Numbered from the stretch's first letter, positions 8,473 to 15,280 are shown. The stretch: 21,505 bases of DNA from Robiginitomaculum sp. (GCA_021647805.1 JAKITZ010000008.1:1-21505), one strand, 5' to 3'. Notes: generated by a model from the letters alone, not told the origin. Numbers and translations are program-made.

Positions 8473-8519
8473 CCATCGACCCAAAAAGTGGGAACCGGTT
8501 TTTGGATAAGTTGCTGGAT
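8473..8519 (+). repeat. Family A mosaic repeat, copy 2 (first hairpin only)
   Basis: Carries CCATCGACCC, the shared core and the GATAAGTTG tail of family A, but with CTGG in place of ATGG (CTGGAT at 8514-8519) and no second hairpin. It ends 17 bases before the gpmA Shine-Dalgarno, so it is probably in the gpmA 5' untranslated region or directly upstream of it. Upstream, a TTGACA at 8422-8427 is a possible -35, without a convincing -10 at standard spacing. Confidence 0.85.
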
Positions 8520-8546
8520 AACAAAAATAACTGCTAGGAAAATTTG

Positions 8547-9269
8547 ATGTCAGTACTTGTTCTTATCCGTCACGGTCAAAGTGAATGGAATTTAGCCAAC
8601 CGTTTTACCGGCTGGGTTGATGTTGATCTAACCCCCAAGGGCGAAGCAGAGGCCACTAAAGCCGGAAAGCTTTTGGCGGCCAGCGGAATTGAATTTGATC
8701 AAGCTTACAGCTCTATGCAAACAAGAGCTATTCGCACTCTTTGGCTTGCGTTAAGTGAAATGGAGCGAACGTGGCTACCTATTACCAAAGATTACCGGCT
8801 TAATGAGCGTCATTATGGTGGCTTAACCGGACTTGATAAGGCCGAAACCATGAAAAAACATGGCAAGGAGCAGGTTCATATTTGGCGACGTTCGTATGAT
8901 ATTCCGCCACCTGAAATGAAATGGGACGACCCAATAAACCCGTGTCGTGATCGTAGGTATGCGGGGCTGTCTCGTGATGTTTTACCAAATACAGAATCTT
9001 TGAAAACTACACTAGAGCGGGTTCTGCCATATTATCAGACTGCGATAGAGCCAAAACTGGCAATCGGGCAAAACCTGCTTATATCGGCGCATGGCAACTC
9101 ATTGCGGGCTTTGCTTAAGTATTTGTTTTCAGTTGCCGATGAAAGAATTGTTGAAATTGAAATCCCCACCGGCAACCCTTTGTTTATTGAGTTAGATGCC
9201 GAGCAAAAGCCAATATCGGTCAAATATCTTGATCAAGATCGGGCAAAGAAGCTTCCAGAAATTAAATAA
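8547..9269 (+). CDS. gpmA: 2,3-bisphosphoglycerate-dependent phosphoglycerate mutase
   Basis: A 240-residue glycolytic and gluconeogenic enzyme that interconverts 3- and 2-phosphoglycerate through a phosphohistidine. The start is the ATG at 8547, with AGGA seven bases upstream; a TTG just before it is ignored. The phosphohistidine motif LIRHGQSEWN puts the catalytic residue at H9. FTGWVDVDLTPKG follows, then R60 in QTRAIRT, the acidic residue E87 in NERHYGGLTG, and the second histidine H182 in SAHGNSLRAL. The length matches the short alphaproteobacterial form (family members are about 205-250 residues). It is monocistronic or precedes the HPt gene 101 bases downstream. A family A repeat lies in its leader. 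Confidence 0.97.
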   Translation: MSVLVLIRHGQSEWNLANRFTGWVDVDLTPKGEAEATKAGKLLAASGIEFDQAYSSMQTRAIRTLWLALSEMERTWLPITKDYRLNERHYGGLTGLDKAETMKKHGKEQVHIWRRSYDIPPPEMKWDDPINPCRDRRYAGLSRDVLPNTESLKTTLERVLPYYQTAIEPKLAIGQNLLISAHGNSLRALLKYLFSVADERIVEIEIPTGNPLFIELDAEQKPISVKYLDQDRAKKLPEIK

Positions 9270-9370
9270 GCGGCCTCATATTAACAGTACAATGGGCTTT
9301 CATTCAGGACTTATTAAACTTACCAGCACAAAATAGGTAAATTACTGCCCGAACAATTAAGGCTGATTTT

Positions 9371-9799
9371 ATGTTTGATGATGATGATTTTGAACTACCT
9401 GACGAATTAGCTGACATGGCCGATATAGCGGCGGCGGCTTTGGCCGAGATGGGCGAGGAATACGCTAAAGATGCCTGTAAAGACGCGACACGCTTATTGG
9501 AATTTGCAAAAAACGTACTTCAGCCAGAATCAGATGAAGCATGGGCGATTGCCACCGAGAAAGTTTTTGGCTTAGCGCACGACTTTAAGGGGCAAGGCCA
9601 AACCTTTGGCTATGATTTGGTAACAAAGTTTGGCGAAGCATTATGTGTAATATCAAGACCACAAAACAATCCAACACGAGATGATGCCACGCAAGTCGTT
9701 CGATTATCGGCGGCAATACATACGGTACTGAACCAAAAACTTACCGGTGACGGTGGTGATGCTGGCGCGAAACATTGTGCCGAATTAGGGTTGCAATAA
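9371..9799 (+). CDS. Stand-alone histidine phosphotransfer (HPt) domain protein
   Basis: A 142-residue protein. Residues about 25-110 look like an HPt four-helix bundle with the phospho-accepting histidine H70 in LAHDFKGQGQTFGY, which fits the HxxKGxxxxxG pattern of HPt domains. The N-terminus is very acidic (DDDDFELPDELADMAD) and the C-terminus is Gly- and Asp-rich. HPt proteins relay phosphate between receiver domains in a phosphorelay. No histidine kinase or receiver gene is adjacent; the nearest receiver is CpdR, about 5.5 kb away, and a link between them is speculation. The ATG has AAGG eight bases upstream. It ends in a shared bidirectional terminator. It is not an obvious ChpT, which is longer and kinase-like. 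Confidence 0.75.
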   Translation: MFDDDDFELPDELADMADIAAAALAEMGEEYAKDACKDATRLLEFAKNVLQPESDEAWAIATEKVFGLAHDFKGQGQTFGYDLVTKFGEALCVISRPQNNPTRDDATQVVRLSAAIHTVLNQKLTGDGGDAGAKHCAELGLQ

Positions 9800-9836
9800 A
9801 AAAGGCGGTCACGAAAGTCGCAACCGCCTTTAATTT
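9799..9836. terminator. Bidirectional Rho-independent terminator between the HPt gene and hsp20
   Basis: Perfect 9-bp stem AAAGGCGGT (9801-9809) and ACCGCCTTT (9823-9831) with a 13-base loop. It is A-rich on the left and T-rich on the right, so it can end the plus-strand HPt transcript. Read on the minus strand the stem is followed by TTTATT, which suits the convergent hsp20 transcript. Confidence 0.85.
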
Positions 9837-9869
9837 AGGGTTTTAGTGGGGTTTAACTTTTGTTATGTC

Positions 9870-9914
9870 GCATTTCCTTACCGTAAAACCGGTTCCCACT
9901 TTTACTGGAAATGC
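9870..9914 (-). repeat. Family B mosaic palindromic repeat, copy 1
   Basis: Hairpin with outer stem GCATTTCC (9870-9877) and GGAAATGC (9907-9914), inner stem GTAAAA (9883-9888) and TTTTAC (9900-9905), and the core shared with family A. In the minus-strand reading it starts AGAGCATTTCC right after the hsp20 TAG stop (9918-9916). It resembles intergenic palindromes I associate with Rhizobiales; that comparison is from memory. Confidence 0.85.
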
Positions 9915-9915
9915 T

Positions 9916-10386
9916 CTAATTGGTTTTTGTTTTTGTTGATAATCGCCGTAATTTAGTAGGTTTTGATCGGCCGATCTCAATGGTGCGAGGCTTCATTGCT
10001 TCTGGCAGCTCGCGGTTTAACTCGATCAGCAACATTCCGTTTTTAAGATCAGCGCCGGTTACTTGTACGTAATCCGCCAATTGGAAACGCCGCTCAAAAG
10101 ACCTTGTGGCGATCCCTCGATGTAAAAACTCTCGGCTGTCTTCTTGTTGTTGTTTACCACCTGAAACCATCAAAACGCCCTCGCGAACCTCGATATTTAA
10201 ATCGTTTTCGTCAAAACCGGCAACAGCCAGCTCAATTCGATAGGTGTTTTCGTCAAGCTGTTCAATATTGTATGGTGGATAACCTTGTGATGATGGCTCG
10301 GCGCGTGCGGCCTGATCTATCATATCCGCCACTCGGTCAAAACCAACCAAGGTGCGATAAAGTGGGCTAAAATCAAAATTTTGCAT
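9916..10386 (-). CDS. Small heat-shock protein, Hsp20/IbpA type
   Basis: A 156-residue ATP-independent holdase that binds unfolding proteins in the cytoplasm and hands them to refolding chaperones. The N-terminus FDFSPLYRTLVGFDRV is typical of class A (IbpA-like) bacterial sHsps. The alpha-crystallin domain spans roughly residues 38-130 and includes NTYRIELAVAGF, the G-x-L strand region EGVLMVSG, RGIATRSFERRFQL and LKNGMLLIELNRE. The C-terminal tail has IEIG in place of the usual IxI motif, followed by a basic stretch. Regulation looks elaborate: an RpoH-like promoter and a long leader that can fold over the Shine-Dalgarno (see those entries). The ATG has AGGAG six bases upstream. Confidence 0.95.
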   Translation of the reverse strand: MQNFDFSPLYRTLVGFDRVADMIDQAARAEPSSQGYPPYNIEQLDENTYRIELAVAGFDENDLNIEVREGVLMVSGGKQQQEDSREFLHRGIATRSFERRFQLADYVQVTGADLKNGMLLIELNRELPEAMKPRTIEIGRSKPTKLRRLSTKTKTN

Positions 10387-10500
10387 TTTGTTCTCCTGTT
10401 GAGCAACAATTAACAGAGTTTATTTTTTCCGGCTCCGTTTGTTTACCGGATGCCGCGCATCAAACGATCGCGCAGCAAAACAGAAACCTGAACAAGCAGC
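10387..10500 (-). promoter_or_regulatory. ROSE-like RNA thermometer in the hsp20 5' untranslated region
   Basis: The leader has successive hairpins. One pairs GCGCGATC with GATGCGC and one pairs TCCGG with CCGGA. The last lies over the ribosome-binding site: UUGCU (10406-10402) and AGGAG (10397-10393) are separated by the loop CAAC. UUGCU opposite the Shine-Dalgarno, with a G facing a G, is the signature of ROSE elements in proteobacterial small heat-shock genes. An alternative fold, CUCUGUU with AACAGGAG, also covers the site. The pairing is seen by eye; the family identity is established knowledge; melting at heat-shock temperature is inferred. Confidence 0.7.
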
Positions 10501-10515
10501 GTTCCTGTGATGATT

Positions 10516-10544
10516 ATTTGGGTATCGACAAACAAAATTTCAAG
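10516..10544 (-). promoter_or_regulatory. Candidate RpoH (sigma-32) promoter of hsp20
   Basis: On the minus strand CTTGAAA (10544-10538) is followed after 15 bases by CCCAAAT (10522-10516). This is close to the heat-shock consensus CTTGAAA and CCCCATNT. Transcription would begin near 10508, giving a leader of about 120 bases that contains the whole thermometer. Confidence 0.65.
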
Positions 10545-10626
10545 GGCAAGTATTCGCTCAAAGACTTGTCACCGTGAGCGCAACCTACTACCAAAGGCTG
10601 TCAATTTTTTTATAAGGTTTGTTTCA

Positions 10627-11535
10627 ATGATTAAATATAGTCTTCCAGTAATTGCCAGCTTGGCATTGTTTGCTTGTAATTCCGAACCCGTTGCTAAAGA
10701 GGACGTTTCAGAAGCCGCCACTCCAGAAGTGGTGGCATCAGGCCCTGATATGAAGTTATTGCAAAGCAATGTGTCCGGTGATTGGCGAACAGATGATGCC
10801 AAAGCCCGTGATGTTTTTCGTAACCCGGCGGCAACATTGGAATTTTGCGGCGTTGATCCGAGCAGTAATATTTCTGAAATTTGGCCCGGTGGTGGTTGGT
10901 ATAGTCAGATATTGGTACCGTGGGTCAATGCAAATGGCGGAAAATTTAACGCAGTTATTCTTGATCCAGAAATTTCAGAAGGCATGGCAAATTTATTACA
11001 GCGTTATTTAGCCCAGTTTGAAGATAAAGATTTATTTGGCGAAATAGACTATGCTCCATTAAGCGCAACATCAGCTGGTTTTGCCGACGAGAATAGCCAA
11101 GATGCAGTTTTAACATTTCGCAATGTTCATTCATGGATGTCTAGAGGAATAGCGGAAAAAGCCTTTGACGACTTTTATGCCAGCTTAAAGCCCGGTGGTG
11201 TGTTATGTGTGATTGAGCACCGCTTGCCATCAAGTGCTGTTCAAAGCGCTAAAGCTGGAAACGGTTATGTACAAGAGGCTATGGTAAAAGCTTTAGCCGA
11301 AGAAGCCGGTTTTGAATTTGAAGCGGCTTCTGAAATTAATGCCAATGCAAAAGACACCGCTGATCACCCTTATGGCGTTTGGACATTGCCGCCATCTAAG
11401 CGTTCTCCAAGAAACGATGAGGAAAAAGCCGAATATCCTGATTTTGATCGCGCAGCTTTTGATGCCATCGGTGAGAGTGATCGTATGACATTACGGTTCA
11501 AGAAGCCCGTTACACCAGAAGCGTCCGGCGAATGA
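10627..11535 (+). CDS. Lipoprotein SAM-dependent methyltransferase-like protein (COG4798 type)
   Basis: A 302-residue protein from the ATG at 10627, with AAGG nine bases upstream. The in-frame extension to 10507 crosses the promoter region of hsp20 and hides the signal, so it is rejected. A lipoprotein signal is visible: MIKYSLPVIASLALFAC with lipobox LFAC and Cys17. The body matches the predicted methyltransferase family COG4798: RDVFRNPAATLEFCGV, the SAM-loop variant EIWPGGGWYSQIL, DAVLTFRNVHSW, LKPGGVLCVIEHR, and a late DHPYGVWTLPP. An exported lipoprotein methyltransferase is odd because S-adenosylmethionine is cytoplasmic; the cofactor question is open. Its stop overlaps the next start by four bases (ATGA). 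Confidence 0.82.
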   Translation: MIKYSLPVIASLALFACNSEPVAKEDVSEAATPEVVASGPDMKLLQSNVSGDWRTDDAKARDVFRNPAATLEFCGVDPSSNISEIWPGGGWYSQILVPWVNANGGKFNAVILDPEISEGMANLLQRYLAQFEDKDLFGEIDYAPLSATSAGFADENSQDAVLTFRNVHSWMSRGIAEKAFDDFYASLKPGGVLCVIEHRLPSSAVQSAKAGNGYVQEAMVKALAEEAGFEFEAASEINANAKDTADHPYGVWTLPPSKRSPRNDEEKAEYPDFDRAAFDAIGESDRMTLRFKKPVTPEASGE

Positions 11536-11864
11536 GTCTGGATTCGTCAATGCAAGACTTTATTAGTCGCGCCAAGGCGGCGGCCAAAGATATCGAGCCC
11601 TTCGGTAAATCCGTATTGTTTGATTTTGGTGATGATGGCAAAGTGTTTGCCGACGCGACATCTGCGCCGGTAACCTTTGAGCACGCAAAAAGCTTTGATA
11701 AACGTGCAAACTGCATGGTCAAAACTAAAATCAAAACATTACAAAAATTGATCAAAGGTGATCTTGATCCAATGGCGGCAATTTTTTCTGGCCGCTTAAA
11801 GGTTTCCGGTGAAATGGGTGCAGCGTTAGAACTGGCAAAAAGATTGCGAGCGGCCAATGCTTGA
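11532..11864 (+). CDS. SCP2-type sterol/lipid-binding domain protein
   Basis: A 110-residue, single-domain protein. The C-terminal half is the most telling: KTKIKTLQKLIKGDLDPMAAIFSGRLKVSGEMGAALELAKRL fits the SCP2 pattern of a short helix, then DPxxAFFxGKLKxxGDxxxAxxL. Such domains bind lipids or fatty acyl groups in a hydrophobic tunnel. No signal peptide is visible, so it is cytoplasmic as read. It starts inside the stop of the methyltransferase gene (ATGA) and its own stop lies eight bases into the hydrolase gene, so the three are translated as a unit. The ligand is unknown. Confidence 0.82.
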   Translation: MSLDSSMQDFISRAKAAAKDIEPFGKSVLFDFGDDGKVFADATSAPVTFEHAKSFDKRANCMVKTKIKTLQKLIKGDLDPMAAIFSGRLKVSGEMGAALELAKRLRAANA

Positions 11865-12789
11865 CCCGGCGCCAATAGTTGAACTTGATGATGACCCAAC
11901 GCCTAAGGGCTTAAAGACCTTTTGGTTTTCATCTGATGATGGCTTGCAATTACGAGCAGCAATTTGTCCAGCTATCGGAACGCCCAAGGGATCAATTTTA
12001 TTTTCGCCGGGGCGTACTGAATATATTGAGAAATATTTCGAATTTATCCGGCAAATGAACGCCAAAGGGTTAACTGTGGCGGTTATTGACCATCGCGGTC
12101 AGGGGTTGTCTGATCGACTACTGGCTGATCCGTTACTTGGATACGTTGGTGATTTTTCCGACTTTGCCATGGATATGGAAACGCTTTGGCCATTGATCGA
12201 AGAGCAAATGCCAAGTCCGCATTATTTGATGAGCCACTCAATGGGCGGCGCGATTGCTGTTGATGTGTTGCGGCGCAAAAAACTGAAATTTGAAAAGCTG
12301 ATTGCTGCGGCACCAATGCTGGGTTTTGCCGAGGACAGCTTTTCCATGCGGGCTTTAGTTGCAGTTTTTTCTGCTCTTGGCTTAAAAAAACTTCAACCTC
12401 CGGGAGTTTCCGGCGGTGGTGCATTAGATCCTGAAGCGGCAAAAGTATTGACCTCTGATCCTGTTCGGTTTGATCGAGATTTGCGGCGCTGTACGCAAGA
12501 ACCAAAGTTACAATTAGGCGGACCGACCATTGGCTGGTTACATGCAGCATTGAATTTGTATAAATCGCTGGCAAAACAAGATGGCTTTAGTAAAATTGAT
12601 ACACCGGTATATTTTGGTATTGCCGAGCGTGAAGCCTTAGTTAGCAACCAAGCTATAAGGCAGGCATGTAAAGAAATTCCAAATGCCGAGTTTGAAATTT
12701 ACCAAGACAGCTTGCATGAAATTCTTCAGGAACGAGATGAAATTCGCGATAAATTTATGGCAAAAGCATTTAAACTAATTGGTGTTTGA
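11857..12789 (+). CDS. Alpha/beta hydrolase, lysophospholipase (PldB)-like
   Basis: A 310-residue alpha/beta hydrolase of the serine aminopeptidase S33/monoglyceride lipase group. The catalytic serine S128 lies in the nucleophile elbow SHSMGG, preceded by VIDHRGQGLSDR, the usual Hydrolase_4 strand. The catalytic histidine is H287 in DSLHEILQERD. The acid position, usually Asp in GEDxxV, appears as Glu (E259 in AEREALV). The likely substrate is a lysophospholipid or monoacylglycerol. It overlaps the SCP2 gene by eight bases, and its TGA abuts the converging hisN stop with no spacer at all. It ends an operon whose members all could act on lipids, which is an inference. Confidence 0.88.
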   Translation: MLDPAPIVELDDDPTPKGLKTFWFSSDDGLQLRAAICPAIGTPKGSILFSPGRTEYIEKYFEFIRQMNAKGLTVAVIDHRGQGLSDRLLADPLLGYVGDFSDFAMDMETLWPLIEEQMPSPHYLMSHSMGGAIAVDVLRRKKLKFEKLIAAAPMLGFAEDSFSMRALVAVFSALGLKKLQPPGVSGGGALDPEAAKVLTSDPVRFDRDLRRCTQEPKLQLGGPTIGWLHAALNLYKSLAKQDGFSKIDTPVYFGIAEREALVSNQAIRQACKEIPNAEFEIYQDSLHEILQERDEIRDKFMAKAFKLIGV

Positions 12790-13578
12790 TTAGCCTTTGG
12801 TCGCAGGCCGTAATATTTCAAGTGCACTTTTGTGTAATTGCAAATCACCACTGGCAAGTATTTGCCCGCCTTTTGCCGCTGAACCGCCGCTCCAATTACT
12901 GATTATCCCGCCGGCGGCTTCGATGATTGGAATTAAAGCGGCAATATCATAATCTTGCAGGCCGCTTTCTATTACCAGATCAATTCCGCCCATGGCCAAC
13001 ATGCTATAAGCATAACAATCAAGGCCGTATCGTTGCAAGCGTGAGGTTTCTCGTATCGTCTCAAAAACAATACGTTCTTGAGGATTAAACAAATACGGAT
13101 CGGTGGTGGAAATTGTAGCACTGCTTAAGGCTGAACAAGACCGTGTTGAAATTTGAGCTTTGTGGCCATTTTGATATAAAAATGAACCATTGGCAGAGCC
13201 GGTAAAGCGCTCATTGGTAAATGGTTGATCCATAACGCCCAAAACCGGTTGGCCATTATTGTATAAACCAATTAACACTCCCCATACAGGCAAGCCGCTA
13301 ATATATGCTCTGGTGCCATCTATCGGATCTATTATCCATTTCCATTCGGATCCGGTTTGTTTTTCACCAAATTCCTCACCGCGAATATTATGGTCGGGGT
13401 ATTGGCTTTCAATCAGCGTCCGGATTGCTTGCTCTGCTTGCCGGTCAGCTAATGTCACCGGGTCAAATTCACCACGCCCAAGTTTATTTTGCACCTCCAC
13501 TCGCTGCCGAAAATATTTCAAGGCTGGCTTTTGAGCTGCATTGGCTAGTCGGTGTGCAAAATTATAAAACTCTTCCAT
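12790..13578 (-). CDS. hisN: Histidinol-phosphatase of the inositol monophosphatase family
   Basis: A 262-residue metal-dependent phosphatase from the ATG at 13578; a TTG at 13614 would add 12 residues. The IMPase motifs are present: GEEFG (67-71), the metal-binding DPIDGTRAYISGLPVWG (from 84) and the late YDIAALIPIIEAAGG with D211. The wording of these segments (TRAYISGLPVWG in particular) is that of HisN-type histidinol-phosphatases of alphaproteobacteria and actinobacteria rather than SuhB or CysQ. It would catalyse the penultimate phosphatase step in histidine synthesis in the cytoplasm. No other his gene is nearby. The start codon lies in a perfect inverted repeat. It follows an XRE gene on the same strand by about 60 bases. 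Confidence 0.85.
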   Translation of the reverse strand: MEEFYNFAHRLANAAQKPALKYFRQRVEVQNKLGRGEFDPVTLADRQAEQAIRTLIESQYPDHNIRGEEFGEKQTGSEWKWIIDPIDGTRAYISGLPVWGVLIGLYNNGQPVLGVMDQPFTNERFTGSANGSFLYQNGHKAQISTRSCSALSSATISTTDPYLFNPQERIVFETIRETSRLQRYGLDCYAYSMLAMGGIDLVIESGLQDYDIAALIPIIEAAGGIISNWSGGSAAKGGQILASGDLQLHKSALEILRPATKG

Positions 13579-13617
13579 TGGCGCAATGGTAATGGTTAAT
13601 CTGTTTTGCGCCAATGG
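13575..13617 (-). promoter_or_regulatory. Perfect inverted repeat covering the hisN start codon
   Basis: CCATTGGCGCAA (13575-13586) and TTGCGCCAATGG (13606-13617) form a perfect 12-bp inverted repeat with a 19-base spacer. In the minus-strand mRNA the ATG (13578-13576) lies in the downstream arm and an alternative TTG start (13614-13612) in the upstream arm. The hairpin could hide both starts, or the DNA could be an operator. No Shine-Dalgarno is evident. Confidence 0.6.
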
Positions 13618-13638
13618 TTTTTGGTAATTACTGTTGGT

Positions 13639-14007
13639 TTATTTGGAAGCGGTCATGGCTTTTGCGAGATCAAGCAAGCGACGACGAGGCTCTTCCCCTA
13701 ACGAGTAATATGCCCGCACCAACTCCATGGTCTCGCGCTGTGAAAGCACATCTGATGGCAAGACATCGCTGTCATTGGCCGCGTCTTTGTCGCTTAGGCC
13801 GTCATAAAAGTATTGTACCGGAACATGCAAAGCTTCGGACAGGTCAAACAAACGACTGGCGCTGATACGATTAGCAGCACACTCATACTTTTGAATTTGT
13901 TGAAATCGTATACCAACCTGTTCACCAAGGTTGGCTTGAGTAAGCCCTAATAACCGGCGACGGCGACGTAATCTGCTTCCCACATAAATATCTATAGAAT
14001 TTGTCAT
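13639..14007 (-). CDS. XRE-family helix-turn-helix transcriptional regulator
   Basis: A 122-residue DNA-binding protein. The helix-turn-helix spans about residues 12-66: an Arg-rich first helix (SRLRRRRRLLG), then LTQANLGEQVGI, the recognition helix region RFQQIQKYECAANRIS and LFDLSEALHVPVQYFYDG. This form, with FQQIQKYE and a trailing helical domain, is common in alphaproteobacteria, where members regulate diverse processes. The C-terminal 50 residues form amphipathic helices, perhaps for dimerisation. A GGAG Shine-Dalgarno sits close to the ATG. hisN follows on the same strand, so the two may be co-transcribed. The target is unknown; the inverted repeats nearby are candidates. Confidence 0.88.
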   Translation of the reverse strand: MTNSIDIYVGSRLRRRRRLLGLTQANLGEQVGIRFQQIQKYECAANRISASRLFDLSEALHVPVQYFYDGLSDKDAANDSDVLPSDVLSQRETMELVRAYYSLGEEPRRRLLDLAKAMTASK

Positions 14008-14236
14008 AAGCTACTCCTGCAATTTCACGGGTTTACCGCTGTTATGGTTGAGTAGAAAGGCAATCCCTGTGCCAAACAGGAGAAAAGCCATAGGCTATTG
14101 AAAAACAAAAGTTTTTTCTGAGGTTGTTCTTTTTTAGTGCACCAAAAAGGCGAAAACAAGTTGCGTTTATCAATCTTTTTTAGAGAGCATTGCTAAAAGT
14201 GTTTCAAAATGAAACGAAGATAATCATAATACAAAC
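14008..14236. other. Spacer upstream of the XRE gene with small inverted repeats
   Basis: Non-coding. It holds CCTGT-gccaa-ACAGG at 14066-14080 and the palindrome GTTTCA-AAA-TGAAAC at 14201-14215, which lies about 20 bases beyond the stop of the amidohydrolase gene. Either could be an operator, possibly for the XRE protein, or a weak 3' hairpin. T-rich runs occur on both strands but no good GC stem-plus-U terminator was found. Confidence 0.35.
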
Positions 14237-15154
14237 TCACACTATCGAAGAGTATGTCATTGCATAGAGCTCAAGTTGTTTCATGAATTTTTCCAGCTTT
14301 AATTGTAAATCAATAAAACCAGAGGTTTTCTGTAAATTCTCCTCATCCATATAAAGGTTTCGAGAAATTTCTATTTGAATAGAGTGGACATTATCCATTG
14401 GCCGGCCATGTCGCAAAAGGCTATAGCCACCGGCATAGGGTTGGTTTTTAGCAACTTTCAAACTATTCTCGTAAAATAATTCTTGCATAATATCGGTAAT
14501 TTTGGGATCGCAGGAACTTTCATATCTATCGCCAAGTACAATATCGGCTGTGCCATCGGGTGTATTAGCAACACTAGAACTGGGCATTGAGTGACAATCA
14601 ACAATAATTACGAACCCGAAGACGGGCTTGACCTTGGCGATGGCCTGTTCGATTGCCTGATGGTAGGGTGTATGAGTACCTTCTAGTCTCTTTAAGGCTT
14701 CATCTAGCGCAAGTTTTTGCGAATAAATCGGCAAGCCGGGAGCAACCAATTTTGGAATTACCCCAAAACCGGCAGCTAAGTTTTTTGAAGGTAATTTATT
14801 AGTTATAAGTGCTTCTTGTTCAAACATTTCAGGATCAAGATCTTTAGGGTGACGGTTAGCGTCAACCCAAACTCTAGGAAACTTTGCGATAATAAAGCTG
14901 GCTTTAGGTAAAGCTGTCTTTGGAAACAACTGATCAACGAAAGCATCCTCAGAACGACGTATGTCTGTTAATGATAGGTTGGTCTGATCTAGTAATTGTA
15001 AAGGATAAATTCGTCCTGAATGTGGAAAAGTGAAGATTAATGGGCTTTCGATAGAACTAGGCTGATAAACTTCAACCGCAGGGTTGAATATTTTAACGGC
15101 TTGCTCGTTAGTTTTTTCTGTATCCGTATTGGGTATTAACCGTTTATTCATCAT
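14237..15154 (-). CDS. N-formylglutamate amidohydrolase family protein
   Basis: A 305-residue metal-dependent amidohydrolase (FGase family), which splits N-formylglutamate to formate and glutamate in one branch of histidine breakdown. Visible motifs are FTFPHSGRIYP near residue 42, FPRVWVDANRHPKDLDP, THTPYHQAIEQAI, VDCHSMPSS, SLLRHGRP and QIEISRNLYMDE. These contain the conserved His, Glu and Asp expected for metal binding. No other hut gene is nearby, so it may serve another formyl- or acyl-amino acid. It is divergent from cpdR across 126 bases, a pairing I recall from other alphaproteobacteria. Two ATGs are adjacent (15154 and 15151); no strong Shine-Dalgarno distinguishes them. Confidence 0.92.
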   Translation of the reverse strand: MMNKRLIPNTDTEKTNEQAVKIFNPAVEVYQPSSIESPLIFTFPHSGRIYPLQLLDQTNLSLTDIRRSEDAFVDQLFPKTALPKASFIIAKFPRVWVDANRHPKDLDPEMFEQEALITNKLPSKNLAAGFGVIPKLVAPGLPIYSQKLALDEALKRLEGTHTPYHQAIEQAIAKVKPVFGFVIIVDCHSMPSSSVANTPDGTADIVLGDRYESSCDPKITDIMQELFYENSLKVAKNQPYAGGYSLLRHGRPMDNVHSIQIEISRNLYMDEENLQKTSGFIDLQLKLEKFMKQLELYAMTYSSIV

Positions 15155-15198
15155 AACAGCATGTTCTTATCATTATGCTGCGTCAAGCTTGGTTTGTT

Positions 15199-15258
15199 CA
15201 CTAGGTTTTTACTTCCCTAGTGGACTATAAGCACCAGAAACCGAATATTCAGATTCGG
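15199..15258. promoter_or_regulatory. Two inverted repeats in the cpdR upstream region
   Basis: CACTAGG (15199-15205) and CCTAGTG (15216-15222) form a 7-bp inverted repeat with a 10-base spacer. CCGAAT (15241-15246) and ATTCGG (15253-15258) form a 6-bp one with a 6-base spacer. They lie 23-82 bases before the cpdR ATG in the divergent spacer and are candidate regulator sites or leader hairpins; the second ends just before the GGAG Shine-Dalgarno. Confidence 0.45.
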
Positions 15259-15280
15259 ATAAATTTGGAGAGTATTGGTT

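Noticed and set aside
10507..10626. N-terminal extension of the lipoprotein methyltransferase gene to 10507
   Set aside because: It would cross the hsp20 promoter and bury the lipoprotein signal, while the ATG at 10627 has its own ribosome site.
13592..13599. Exact CtrA half-site TTAACCAT (minus strand) in the hisN leader loop
   Set aside because: A given 8-mer is expected roughly by chance in a window this size on two strands, and there is no partner half-site.
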